Below are positions 23,001 through 34,070 of a DNA stretch of 64,000 nucleotides, in pieces; within the stretch, counting starts at the first letter, position 1; the number at the start of each line of letters is the position of its first letter. The stretch is from Litsea cubeba (lineage: Eukaryota; Streptophyta; Magnoliopsida; Laurales; Lauraceae). Position numbers and translations under genes: made by a program. Under the pieces are notes generated by a model. The model was given only the letters and a program-made list of their open reading frames with translations, did not search any database and had not been told where the DNA came from. Location of the stretch: the NCBI GenBank assembly GCA_012931725.1, contig CM022946.1, positions 113,366,050-113,430,049 of the forward strand. Reading direction: 5' to 3'.

Positions 23001-24622
23001 CAATCGGCATAAACTCCTCATAGAGTTTGCCGAGGATGGGCAATCCGGTAATAGCGCTCAGCTCCTTCAAAGAAAAACCAATCTCACCATTCGTTACAAC
23101 GAAGGTATTGGTTTGTGGGAGAAATGACTCCAGCATAGCCATGAAGGCCTCGTCGGAAAAGATCATGGTCTCCCTAAAGGCGCGGACCGCATCAAAAATC
23201 CCGGCTTCCTTCAAAACGGCGCCACCAATCAGCAGGACGCGATCAGTCCACGACTTCCACTCGGAGTCAGCATTGAAGCGGCCACGAAGTCGGAAAGGCT
23301 TGATCCAATTGCTGCCGTCACCACTGAAAATACCAAGGCCCACCGGTCTCAAATCGACCGACGGATAATCAGAGCCCTAGTAGCCGCTGGATGGCATCAA
23401 CAGGTCCATGTCAACAGGCGACCTCTCCGTATATCCAGGAGAACCGCCGACAAAAACCCCGGTCTTGATTACATTTGTCCTTCTCACCCAGCTTGGAGGA
23501 TCTTCCCTCTTAGGGCACGTGGGGGCAAGGCTCAGAATCGAGACGGTGCGATCAAACATCGACCGGGTAGTAACAGTCTTCTTCTCACCATCTACTGTGA
23601 AGGAAAACTGAAAACATCTCCTCTGGTATGTAATGTCATCAGGGACTGCATCACCAAAGAAAAAGGTAGGCTTGGGCAAAACGCTCTGATCTTCCATCAC
23701 CCATGGACGACTGCTTACCATGATCTTATAGAATTCCTCTCCCTTGAGAGTGATCAGTCGCTGCCTCATCTCATCTCTGTTGAGGGAGTCGCACTCTTCC
23801 AGATTTCTCTCAACATACTGGACCTTCTCGAAAGCCTGCTGAACGGCCGGATTAGAAGATCTAGAAGATCGACGAGGTACGCTTGTAGCAGGCTCTTTAC
23901 CCTTGTTCGCTCTGGAGGAACCACCTGAAAAGGATGGAAAAGAAAAAGATCAAACATCAAAATGACAGAATCTCGCTAAAAAAAAAATATGGCGAAATTT
24001 TGACATGATGACGGGGCAATTCCGAAGAAAAGGAACTATCCCGAAAGAAATAGAAAGCTTGAAGATGGGCTCAACATCGCTGCGAGCTCCGAAACTCCAA
24101 ACTTTCGAAACCTAAAAGTCTCCTCAAAATCAGGAAGGGCTCAACATCACTGCAAGCTCCAAGTTCCCAAATTTGCAAAAACTTTCAGGTATGCTATCAC
24201 ATCATGCTACAAATTTAATTTACAAATTAAAGGCATGCATGAACATCTAGATTTGCGAAAAAAAAAATGCATTATCATGATGAGCAAAAAAAAAAAAAAA
24301 AGAAACGAAACTCTCTCAAAAAAAAAAAGAGGGAAAGAAAAAAAAAAGGGCTGGCCCACAGGCCACGTGGCCGTACGGCCAGATCCGTACGGATCTGGCC
24401 GTACGGCCCACAAAAAAAAAAAAAAACAAACATGAAAAAAAAAAGAAAAGAAAGCAAAAAAAAAACGTGTAAAAAAAAAAAGGAGGCAAACACGTGAAAA
24501 AGAAAAAAAAAAGAAGAAGAAAAGGAAAGAAAGAAACAAAAAAAAAGAAAGAAGAACTTTTTATTTTTTCCTACAATGGAGTTTTCTTGAAAAAAAAAAA
24601 AGGGGAACTTACTTGAAGCCAT
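20019..24622 (-). pseudogene. Antisense spliced gene in the Tat element, plant mobile domain (PMD)-like protein
   Basis: Minus-strand model with canonical GT-AG introns: exon 1 24622-24613 (ATGGCTTCAA), exon 2 23924-21423, exon 3 21324-21211, exon 4 21138-21028, exon 5 from 20952 to the stop at 20019. All junctions stay in frame (exons 2-4 end in phase 1), giving roughly 1,200 residues. Exon 2 holds the PMD/aminotransferase-like domain (WKSWTDRVLLIGG, SFLPQTNTFVV, LSAITGLPILG), then an acidic/Ser tail with the basic patch KKRARRSKRRRSHHRSKG. Exon 5 is acidic, then coiled coil. Lesions are an in-frame TAG at 23377-23379 and one frameshift at about 20405-20430. PMD proteins are a plant family with host (MAIL1/MAIN) and transposon members. 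Tat elements are known to carry extra ORFs here, but the role of this product is unknown. The gene converges on pol. Confidence 0.8.
24369..24408. repeat. 40-bp perfect palindrome in intron 1 of the antisense gene
   Basis: Centred at 24388/24389 on CCGTACGG. The left half reads GGCCGTACGGCCAGATCCGT and the right half is its exact reverse complement. GGCCGTACGGCC, itself palindromic, occurs in both arms. The surroundings are A-rich/purine-rich and otherwise simple. It could extrude as a cruciform or fold into a long RNA hairpin in either transcript. Confidence 0.9.
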
Positions 24623-24743
24623 GGATGGAGAAGAAGAAGAAAAGTCTTGAAGATCTTGAAGAAGAAAAGCTTTTGGTCTTGAAGCCCTCTTGAGATTATT
24701 GCAAAAGAAAGTAATAAGAGCAAGAGATCCAACCTTCTCCTTG

Positions 24744-24751
24744 CTTTTATA
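24744..24751 (-). promoter_or_regulatory. TATA box of the antisense gene
   Basis: On the minus strand the context is CTCTATAAAAGCAAGG, about 120 bp upstream of the ATG at 24622. A start about 30 bp downstream would leave a purine-rich 5' UTR of roughly 90 nt. This supports independent transcription of the antisense gene from within the element and not from the LTR. Confidence 0.6.
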
Positions 24752-25349
24752 GAGGAGAGCAAACCAAAGAAGGAAAGAAGAAAGAGGTAAGTGTTACTAA
24801 TTAGTAACCTTACCAAAAGAAAGAAATTAGAAAGATTCTTTCCCAAAAGAAAGATATCTTGAGGGATTCTCTCCCAAAAAGAAATCAATGAGAGATTTTC
24901 TCCTAAAAGATATAATCTATGACGGATTCTTTCCCAAAAGAAAGATATCTTGAGATATTCTATCCCAAAAATAAAGGGATCATGAGAGATTCTCTCCAAG
25001 TAAAGATATTCTTAGATATTCTCTATCCAAATGAGATATTTTTGGATATTCTTTACAAAAATGACACCATATGAGATCTAAGCCATTTCAAAAGCTTAAG
25101 GTCCCATGGGTTAGCCCATATGAGCCAGGTTTGACCACCTAGGCACAAAAAAAAAAAAAAAAATTTGGGCTTTTAGTCAAAGAGAAATCCCTCTTACCAA
25201 GAGCATACAAAAATGGTTCCATGCCTCTTTTGAGTTGATTGGACCATACAAAAGAAAATTCCAAGCCCCATGAGCTTCCAAAAATCAAACCATCCAGCCT
25301 CATCTACCAAATTGAGCCAAATTCTTGAAATTGACATTCCATCAAACAA

Positions 25350-25590
25350 AATCCTGGTCCCCTAACTTGCCACATACAGCCTGTTAGGTCACAAGACCAA
25401 AACCAAAAACCAAAACCTGATCCCCTAACTTGCCACATATAGCCTGTTAGGTCACAAGATCAAAACCAGAATTGATCCCCCAACATTCCACATACAGCTT
25501 GTTGGGTCACACGATCAAAACCAAACCCGACCCCCTAACCTGCCATATATAGCCTGTTAGGTCACAAGGTCAAAACCCAAATCCACGTCC
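25350..25590 (+). repeat. Four tandem ~55-63 bp units upstream of the 3' LTR
   Basis: Units of CCCCTAACTTGCCACATA followed by AGCCTGTTAGGTCACAAGA and CAAAACC start at 25359, 25422, about 25477 and 25532. The third is the most diverged. The array lies between the start of the antisense gene and the polypurine tract, with no coding sequence. The rest of 24760-25350 holds A-rich and GAGATTCTCTCCCAAAAG-type short repeats. Confidence 0.8.
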
Positions 25591-25790
25591 CTGATGTCAT
25601 CTTCAAAACTTTGCCTCGAGATGGTACGTGATCCCTTTCACTACCATAAAATTCCCCTGAAAGCTCAAAAGGCTACAAATACCAAAAAGAAAGATTGCTC
25701 AAAGACTCTTGGTCAAGTCACAGGCTCTCCTTCAAAAATCTCTTCGAGGCACATCGACTACAAAAGTTAAGCAACTCGCCGCTGTACCTC

Positions 25791-25797
25791 GAGGGGG
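25791..25797 (+). promoter_or_regulatory. Polypurine tract (GAGGGGG)
   Basis: GAGGGGG followed by CATT lies directly before TGTTGACACC of the 3' LTR. This is the expected position of the plus-strand primer. Confidence 0.8.
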
Positions 25798-25801
25798 CAT
25801 T

Positions 25802-28101
25802 TGTTGACACCAAAAATGTCACTTTGCCTCATCAAGATCCAAAGAGCTACATGAAGTCGCAACCTGCCATAAATAGGCAATGCTGCTTCCAAAAATCAAA
25901 TCTTGTCAGAATCAAACAAAAACTGCAAGATTCTTCCAGACAGCCAAAAGAGGAGTACACAAGAAGTTTCGGGCCATTTCAAAATCATTTGGCCTAACTT
26001 CGCTTCTCCGACAGCCAAAAAGGAGCTCTCGGCGACAAAAGCTCTCCGGGACCATGGTTTCCAAGACAGAACCTATGGATCATCTTAAAATGACTCCAAT
26101 AGGTTCCCTGTCAAATTTCAAGTCAATCGGACATCGGTTGACCACACATCAAACCGCGACATCTTCATCGCGACAAAAAGCAAGTCTGCAGGTGATAGGA
26201 CCCCAAACGGCTTCGAAACTCAAACAAAAGACTATGGTTGGTCTTATTTATTGCTCAGGAGGCTTCACACCAAATTTCAGGTCATTCCGACATCGTTTGG
26301 CCCAGTTTCAGCTTCTGACGGAAAATCGGCAGCTCTGCGCGACAAAGTCTTCGGCTTTCTCAGGGAATTGGAAACTTTGCAAAATAAAATGCAAGGATTC
26401 TCATCAGGTTTCCTACAAAGAAATTAGGCCAATAAATGGTCAAAATGTCAAGGAAAAGTACAGAAGAAAAAAGAATCGAAAAACAGCAAAAACGGACGCA
26501 AAACGGGACACGAAAGGGGGAAAACCCCCCCAGGGTCGCAGGCCCCTGCGACCCTGGGCCAGGGTCGCCGGCGACCTTGGACCCCGGGGTCGCCGGGAAA
26601 GCCCCGGAAACCCCGGTTTTCGCCGTTTTTTCGCGATTCGAAGGGCCCAGCCTCTGGTACTTTCCAAAATTCATGCTTTTGAGACACCAAGTCCTCTGAC
26701 ATCCGTCCAAAACACGGGTAAATCATCAAGAGTATCGAAGACAGTATTGATCGCCACCCGGTCAACCAAAAAAGTGTGCTTTCCACCCGACCGATCGAGA
26801 AATCGACAGGACAGATGGCACCGACCCGCTGTTGGCAACAAACACCTGGAATTACACGGTCATCTGATGTCGATCTACATGAAGATCCATCGATGATCAT
26901 CGACAGAAGAATTCCAAAAGACGTGGCACGGCCCGCGACTCTTCAGCTGCTCGGCGACCACTTAATGCGATTAATTGACTAGCTTTATTACAGTCATTAA
27001 TCCATTTCTTTGGACGGCCCAATCAGAAGCAAGCATTCGGGAGTTACAAGTCAAGAGATTCATGGCATTTAACCCATGAAACTCCTCCCATCATGGCGAT
27101 TAAAGGCGATTAAATGCCCTCAATCTCCTCCGGCCAATCAGAAGCCAAGAAAAAGGAGTTACAAAATAAACAATTCAATTTTGTAACTCCTCCCATTATG
27201 CGGCTTAATGACAATAAAAGCCCATAAACCCACCTAAAAGGCTACCTAAAAGCCTATAAATAGGAGGGCTCTCCAAGAAGAAAGAAAAGACAACGAACAT
27301 CAACAGACAGCAGTCAGAAATCCAGAGAAAAGAAAAAGAGAGAAAACTCTGCGGAAGTTCTACACCGGCCACCGCAACAAGGTGACAAAAGTCCCTTGGG
27401 GGGTACCCCCCCCCCCAAGGTCCTTGCCTTCTCCTCCTGCCTCCAATGGCTTAGATATGGCTTTTCAGCCCGTCTACTCGGCTTTTTATTGGACATAGGA
27501 CCTTCCTTTGGTCTTTGTCCTCTAAAAACCTGAGGTTATAGCCAAGCCAAGCGAATCAATAGCATCCTCTGTTCTCATCTGCATGGATGATGGCGAAGCC
27601 CACATATGGCTTGCGACCGTCAATCTAAACGAGTCCCCCACAATCTCCTGAGAAGCTAGATCCTCCTTTTCTTGCTTTTCATTGTAGTTTGTATTTTTTC
27701 AAAAGAGACAAAAATCACAATTCTTGTCTTTCATTGTTGATAAGGATTGTAAATCGGCTATAAATGCCAAAATCGGCTATAAACGCCAAAAATCGGCTAT
27801 AAACGCCAAAATCGGCTATAAATGCCAAAAAAATCGCCTTTCACGGCAAATCAAGAAAAATGTCTCTTTTCTTAAATATATGTGCAATGGAAAACTTGAA
27901 AGAAGTTGATTTCCTTTTTTACTTGCGAAGGTTGATCCCCGGATCACCACTTGCAATTCCAAGTAAAATAGAAAATCTGGCACACCCACAAAAAAAGAAA
28001 TGTTGATGCACGCCCTTGCCCCCCGGTTACGAAAGGGTCGGACCCGACGGACTCCCACGTCCGCCGACCTCGGTAGAACCAAGCAGGAGAGCGGTCCATC
28101 A
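25802..28101 (+). repeat. 3' LTR of the Tat element (2300 bp)
   Basis: Starts TGTTGACACC and ends GGTCCATCA, and matches the 5' LTR throughout. It includes the GC-rich hairpins (about 26532-26600), the TATA box (27255-27262) and the CGGCTATAAANGCCAAA repeats. It abuts copia leader-type sequence at 28102 with no target duplication. Confidence 0.92.
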
Positions 28102-28774
28102 CCGCTGTCCGCCGTCGTCCACTGCACCATCGCCGGACCGCCGCTGCTTCCGTGCCGTCGCCGGAGTCCGCTGCCGTGCCGTGCCATCGCACCATCGCCG
28201 GAGCAGCACAGTCTCCATAGTCTTCGTTTTACAAAAACAGAACAGGGTTCTGTTTGGAGAAGAAGAACAGAGATCTGGGCTTCTTCGTTTCAGGCCAGGT
28301 CGGGTTCAGGTCAGGTCGACCTGACCCGTTTGCAAGAAGCCCAGCCCAGTACAGAAAAGACCAGGTCTGGGTCAGTTTTCGCCTGACCCGTGAACAGGAA
28401 GCCCACTCCAGTTTCTGCTGACGTCAGCACCACGTCAGCGCACTTTACGGTCAACAGGGGTTTGACCAGATTGACGGCAGAAAATTGTTTCGTCGATATC
28501 TTGATCATCCGAGGTCAGATCGGAGATCCGTTTGCGCCTACAGACTCGTTGCGAGCAGATCTACATCATTGTGGAAGAAGATTGGCAGTTTGACGGTCAA
28601 CAAGAAAGTTTGACCAATCGGAGCGCAGAAAACTATTTTTGCGATATCGGAGCCATCCAGAGTCGGATTTCAGATCCGTTTCTTCCAGCGTGCTCGTGGT
28701 GACGAGATCTACAGATTGGTGCAGAAATTGAGGTTAGTGACAGTTGTTTATATTTTCTTGATTATTTAATTGAG
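28102..28774 (+). other. GC-rich leader of the copia element, no 5' LTR visible
   Basis: 673 bp between the Tat 3' LTR and the copia gag ATG. It has no resemblance to the copia 3' LTR at 32787, so the copia 5' LTR is missing. The stretch starts with GCC/CCG-rich sequence and contains two related segments (about 28455-28550 and 28590-28690: GGTCAACA…TTTGACCA…GCAGAAAA…TTTCG(T/C)GATATC…CAGATCCGTTT). I see no other gene. Confidence 0.6.
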
Positions 28775-31700
28775 ATGGAGAACAACACTGTGAACACTAC
28801 CATGATCAAACTCAACCATACCAATTGGTTGATTTGGAAACCTAAGATGGAGAATATACTTTATTGCAAGGACCTCTATGATCCCATTGAGGGGGATAGT
28901 GCCCGACCAAAAGATATGTCTGATCCAGATTGGAAAAAGATGCATAGAAAGACCATTGGTCACATCAGACAGTGGGTGGATAACAGCATATTTCATCACG
29001 TGTCTAATGAAACCAATGCGAGAACCCTTTGGATGAAGTTTGAAGAAAGATATGAGAAGAAAACCGCCGTAAACAAAACTTTTCTGATTAGAAAGCTTGT
29101 AAACATGAAATTCAAGGAGGGTGGTAAAATTGAAGATCACATAAATGATTTTCAATGCATTGTGAATGAGCTGGCTACAATGAAGATGATCCTTGATGAT
29201 GAGATGCAAGCTTTATTTCTTCTAAGTTCTTTACCAGATACATGGGAGACATTGGTTGTTTCCGTGAGCAACTCTACTCCAGATGGTGTGTTATCAATGA
29301 GTCAAGTTTCTAGCAGCTTTTTAAATGAAGAAACAAGAAGGAAAACTGTAGGGACAGATAATGCACAGGCCTTTGTTACTGAGAATAGAGGGAGGAGTAA
29401 GAGTAGGGGACCAAAGGGGGGTCGTGGCAAGTCCAGAGGTGGCAAGGAATCACAGACTAAGAAAAAGTCTGGAAAATGCTTTCATTGTGGCAAGGAGGGT
29501 CACATTAGAAAGAATTGCTTTGCCTTGAAGGAAAAGAAAGAAACCAACAATGAGCAGAAGAATGACACTAACACTACTGCTACTTTGGATAATGAAGTAG
29601 TGATTCTTACCAGTGAAGTTGAAGAGTGTTTGAGTGTTGCAGATAATCAGGTGGAGTGGGTTGTTGACACAGCAGCATCCTACCATGCTACTCCTTCTAA
29701 GGAGATGTTCACGACGTACAAAGCAGGGGACTTTGGCACTGTGAAGATGGGCAACACAAGTCATTCAAATATTGTTGGGATCGGTGATGTCTGCATTCAA
29801 ACCGATATTGGTTGCACAATGACGCTGAAAGATGTGCGACATATTCCTGATCTGCGGTTGAATCTGATTTCCGGGACTTCATTGGACCGTGTAGGTTATG
29901 AAAGTTACTTCGGAAATGGCATGTGGAAACTCACTAAAGGGTCTCTTATTTTTGCGAGAGGGAAGGCGTGTAACACGCTGTACAAAACACATGTGAAGCT
30001 ATGCAAAGGTGTGTTGAATACTATTGAAGACAGATCCTCTCCAAATCTGTGGCACAAGAGACTTGGACATATGAGTGAGAAAGGACTGCAGTTATTGGCA
30101 AAGAAAGATCTGATTAACTACTCCAAAGGTACATCCCTTGACCCTTGTGATTATTGTTTATTTGGTAAACAGCATAGGGTTTCTTTTTCTAAAACATCAA
30201 CGATAAAATCTAATGTGTTGGATTTGGTATATTCTGATGTTTGTGGTCCTATGGATGTGGAGTCATTGGGTGGCAATAAGCTTTTTGTCACATTTATTGA
30301 TGATGCATCCAGGAAAGTCTGGGTTTATGCGTTGAAATCGAAGGACCAGGTGTTCCAAGTATTTCAGCAGTTTCATGTCATGGTTGAAAGAGAAACAGGA
30401 AAGCTCTTGAAGTGTCTCCGCACAGATAATGGTGGTGAGTACACATCCAACCAGTTTAAAGGCTATTGCTCAAAGCATGGTATTCGACATTAAAGAACAG
30501 TTCCTGGTACTCCACAGCACAATGGTGTAGCCGAAAGAATGAACCGTACTATTCTTGAAAAGATGAGATGCATGATTAGAGTGGCACAGCTACCCAAGCC
30601 ATTTTGGGGTGAAGCTATTCTGACTGCCGTTTACCTGATTAACTGGTCTCCCTCAGTTCCTTTGGATTTTGATCTTCCGGAGAGAGTATGGACAGGTAAA
30701 AATGTTTCTTATTCTCATTTGAAGGTATTTGGGTGCAAGGCTTTTGCACATGTACCAAAGGAGCAGCGTTCAAAGCTGGATGATAAGGCAGTATGTTGCA
30801 TTTTTCTTGGCTATGGTGGAGCCGAGTTTGGCTACAGGTTATGGAATCCAGAGAAAAGAAGAATTATCAGAAGTAGGGATGTGGTGTTTCATGAAGACCA
30901 ATTTTTTGGAGATATTGAAAAGACTGAAAAGTCTAATGAAGTTGTTGATGGAGTGGTTGATCTCACACCGACTCCTTCTCCAGTGCAGACTACAGGTGGA
31001 GAAGGTGGACAAAACGATCTAGATCGTGAAGAGGCGCAGGGGTTGCCAGATGAACAGGTTGTTGAGCAGGGGGAGCAGTCTCCTCAATCAGAAACCACGG
31101 AACCTCAGGTTAGGAGGCCTACTCGAGAGCGTCAACCATCAACAAGATATCCTGCATCCGATTATATTTTGCTTACTGATGAGGGGGAGCCAGAGAGCTA
31201 TCCAGAAGCAAAAACTCATGAAGATAAAGATGAGTGGATGAAGGCTATGCAGGATGAGATGAGTTCTTTGAAAAAGAACAATACTTATGAGCTGGTGGAA
31301 CTCCCAAAAGGCAAGAAGGTTCTGAAGAACAAATGGGTGTTCAAGGGGAAGAGAGATGACAGTGGAAAACTGATAAAGCACAAAGCACGGCTAGTGGTTA
31401 AAGGCTTTGCGCAGACGAAGGGTCTTGACTTCAATGAAATATTCTCTCCAGTTGTGAAGATGACTTCTATCAGAGTTATCTTGGGTCTAGTTGCCAGCAT
31501 GGACCTTGAACTTGAACAGATGGATGTGAAGACTGCTTTTCTTCACAGTGATCTGAAAGAAGAGATCTACATGACTCAGCCGGAGGGGTTTGAGGTAGAA
31601 GGAAAAGAACAGCTGGTTTGCAGGTTGAAAAAGAGTCTCTACGGGCTGAAACAAGCGCCGAGACAGTGGTACAAGAAGTTTGATTCATTCATGGTGAGTC

Positions 31701-32742
31701 ATGGGTACCGGAGGACAGCTGCAGATCACTGCATTTATGTTCGTAAATTTGGTAATGGCAAATTTATCATCCTTCTTTTATATGTAGATGATATGTTGAT
31801 AGTTGGACAAGATAGTGAAATGATTGGCAGATTAAAAAGGGACATGTCAAAAACTTTTGACATGAAAGACTTGGGTCCCGCACGACAGATTTTGGGAATG
31901 CAAATTCGTCGTGACAGGACTGCCAAGAAGCTGTGGTTGTCACAGGAAAAATATGTTGAACGGGTGCTAGCGAGATTCAACATGGTAGATGCTAAGCCAG
32001 TTAGCATGCCTTTAGCCAGTCACTTCAAGCTCAGTAAAAGATTATGTCCTACTACAGATGCAGAAAAGGAACGGATGATGTCTGTTCCATACTCCTCAGC
32101 AGTTGGGAGTCTTATGTATGCCATGGTGTGTACACGGCCAGACATTGCTCATGCAGTGGGTGTAGTGAGTAGATTTCTTTCTAACCCTGGGAAAGAGCAT
32201 TGGGAAGCAGTGAAGTGGATCTTCAGATATTTGAGAGGCACATCAGATTTTTGCTTGTGTTTCGGAGGCTTACAACCAGTACTTGAAGGCTTTACAGATG
32301 CTGATTTTACAGGCGATCTTGATCGTCGGTTGTCTACTTCTGGGTACTTATTTACTTTTGCAGGGGGAGCTATTTCCTGGCAGTCTAAGTTGCAGAAGTG
32401 TACAGCATTGTCTACAACCGAAGCAGAATACATAGCTGCTAATGAAGTAGGGAATGAGATGATTTGGTTGAAGAATTTCTTTAAAGAACTGGATTTGAAG
32501 CAAGGAGAGTATGTAGTCTACTGTGATAGTCAGAGTGCTATGGATCTTAGCAAGAATGCTACATACCATGCCCGCACAAAGCACGTTGATGTGAGATATC
32601 ATTGGATTCGTGAGGTCATCGAGAAGAATCTCATGAAGCTGGAAAAGATTCCACTAACAAGAATCCCTCTGACATGATGACTAAGGTCGTGTCTAAGGGA
32701 AAGCTGGAGCTGTGTTCAGAGTTGGCAGGACTGGACTCCTAG
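28775..32742 (+). pseudogene. Ty1/copia gag-pol polyprotein (Tnt1-like), two lesions
   Basis: ATG at 28775. Domains in order: UBN2-type gag (NWLIWKPKMENIL), zinc knuckle CFHCGKEGHIRKNC (~residue 235), protease with VVDTAAS (~297), GAG pre-integrase (LWHKRLGHMSEKGL), integrase (YSDVCGPM, RTDNGGEY), reverse transcriptase (MDVKTAFLHSDL, LLLYVDDMLIVG) and RNase H (STTEAEYIAA, YCDSQSAM, ARTKHVDVRYH). The DTAASYHA protease and overall order are those of the Tnt1-94 group. One TAA at 30491-30493 interrupts the integrase between GIRH and RTVPGTPQHNGVAE in an otherwise unchanged frame. A frame change at about 32655 moves the last ~28 codons (…PSDMMTKVVSKGKLEL…) into another frame ending with TAG at 32740-32742. 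Otherwise complete, so recently inactivated. Confidence 0.9.
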
Positions 32743-32775
32743 TAAGGGGTTCAGAGACGTCTTCCCCATGGTCTG

Positions 32776-32991
32776 GAGGGGGAGATTGTTGGGCTTAGTA
32801 GGTCCAGACCAATTGGGTTCATGGATATGGGTATTATGGTAATTGTACCGGGACTTTCTTATTGACTAAGATAGGGTTTCTTAGGGAATAAGAAAGAGAA
32901 CATTATATATATGATGTAATGTGTAACCCATGAGATACAGATAGACAGAGAGAGAAGAGTGAACCTAAAGGAGAGTCGATACCACTTTTTA
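32776..32991 (+). mobile_element. Copia polypurine tract and start of 3' LTR
   Basis: The purine tract GGAGGGGGAGAT is followed by TGTTGGGCTTAGTAGG at 32787, the usual TGTTGG start of a copia LTR. A TATATATA stretch near 32905 is the likely TATA box. The right end is not clear because TRIM-like sequence begins at about 32992 and the 5' LTR is missing for comparison. Confidence 0.6.
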
Positions 32992-33177
32992 TGACAGTGG
33001 ACCACTACAAACTCCACATTGATATGATATTGTCCACTTAGGGCCTAAGCCCTCATGGATTTGTTCTTGGGTTCTACCCAAAAGGCCTCATACCAATGGA
33101 GTACTTAGTCCAACTTATATGCCCATGATCTTTCCCAATTCTAGCCGATGTGGGACTTTGGTTGTACATCCTCAACA
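32992..33177 (-). mobile_element. TRIM-like LTR, minus strand
   Basis: Read on the minus strand it starts TGTTGAGGATGTACAACC, then AGTCCCACATCGGCTAG, and contains CCATTGGTATGAGGCCTTTT and GGGCTTAGGCCC. The AGTCCCACATCGG block and the GAGGCCTTTTGGG segment are widely conserved in short terminal-repeat elements (TRIMs) of plants. A CACTGTCA end is followed after a few bases by TGGTATCGACTC, which resembles the initiator-Met primer binding site. Boundaries are uncertain. Confidence 0.5.
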
Positions 33178-33969
33178 GTATGTGTGTAGGTAATAGATGT
33201 GTTCTTGAATGGGTCCAAATGACAGGTTACTCATCTTTTAGTTCTTACGCTTCCGATGGGCATTCTGATTCCTGATCAATTCTATATCAGAGAGATGTAT
33301 TTGTAGTCATTTTGCTGAACTGGGTTTCTTCTGGCTATTTATGCAAAAATTTTCAGGTCCCAGCTTTGGGCATTGACTATATGTATGAGCCAGTGTTTTT
33401 CAGGTCCCCCACTTGCTGTTGCTGTCTTACAAATATGCCATTATAACCTGTGGCAGATCCTTTTGACACCCCACTTGTGGGTGTGACCACATTTCATGAA
33501 TTTCTAGTTGAAGCAGAATTCAGCCTGTAGACTGGTTCAACTAGCTAGCTAGCCATCCTTTCATCACTCCTCTAATTTTAACATTTCAATGTTTCCTATA
33601 GTTTCAATTCAGCTTGTTAACGCTTTTTTTTTTTTCCAGTTAGCACAAAAGGATTGGATCACATGAGAAGTCACCATAAATAATAAATCGATAACATGTT
33701 TCCTTGGAGTGGCACTGGCCCGAATTTGACCACAGTGAAGTCACCATAAATAGATAACATGTTTCCTTGGAGCTGATCAAGTGCTGCTTGACACCATGGC
33801 CAACCTAACATTAAGTTCCAACTCTGACCGAATGGAACAAATACCCAGAGGAACAAGTATTAGATAATTACATAAATACCCTCCTAATAAGAGGCAGATG
33901 CTTCCAAAAAGAGGCAAAAAAAAGGGCATGCCAAACGGTCTATTTATAATAGATTTGTGCATTACCAAA
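33178..33969. other. Spacer with a duplicated 40-bp block; possible gypsy protease remnant
   Basis: No intact gene. The left part (33178-33660) is AT-rich and ends in a long T tract plus CCAG, like a plant intron end. At 33669-33775 a segment AGTCACCATAAAT…GATAACATGTTTCCTTGGAG occurs twice. Its minus-strand reading, FGQSWNLMLGWPW…LQGNMLSIYGDF (33671-33856), weakly recalls the LLGRPW end of gypsy proteases. Confidence 0.3.
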
Positions 33970-34069
33970 CATGTTCTCTATTTTAGCCTCTTCTTTGTAT
34001 GGTGTATTTTTTAATGGCTCTATTTTTACTGGATCTGCCAAAAGAAGAGTAGAGCTACCAAACATGGCC
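33970..34069. mobile_element. Right end of a second Tourist-like MITE
   Basis: About 90 bp are similar to the right end of the MITE at 1546-2531 (TTAGCCTCTT…TATGG…CTATTTTNACTGG…), ending CTACCAAACATGGCC followed by TAA (34070-34072). The left end is not clear. It sits right against LINE sequence. Confidence 0.5.
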
Positions 34070-34070
34070 T

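Larger units (their letters stand above)
5171..28101 (+). mobile_element. Tat-type Ty3/gypsy LTR retrotransposon, about 22.9 kb
   Basis: Complete outline in order: 5' LTR, primer binding site, repeat-rich leader, gag, pol, repeat-rich spacer, antisense PMD-like gene, polypurine tract, 3' LTR. Pol contains protease, reverse transcriptase, RNase H, a second archaeal-type RNase H and integrase. The second RNase H and the extra antisense ORF between pol and the 3' LTR are known hallmarks of the Tat lineage. Bases next to the outer LTR ends (GATTG left, CCGCT right) do not match, so no target duplication is seen and one flank has been rearranged. Gag and pol carry frameshifts, so this copy is probably not autonomous now. 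Confidence 0.9.

Noticed and set aside
24207..24622. Phe-rich and Lys-rich ORFs
   Set aside because: Produced by A-rich/purine-rich tracts in intron 1 of the antisense gene.
33178..33660. Host intron and exon from the T-tract plus CCAG
   Set aside because: One acceptor-like site only, and the following sequence has no conserved frame.
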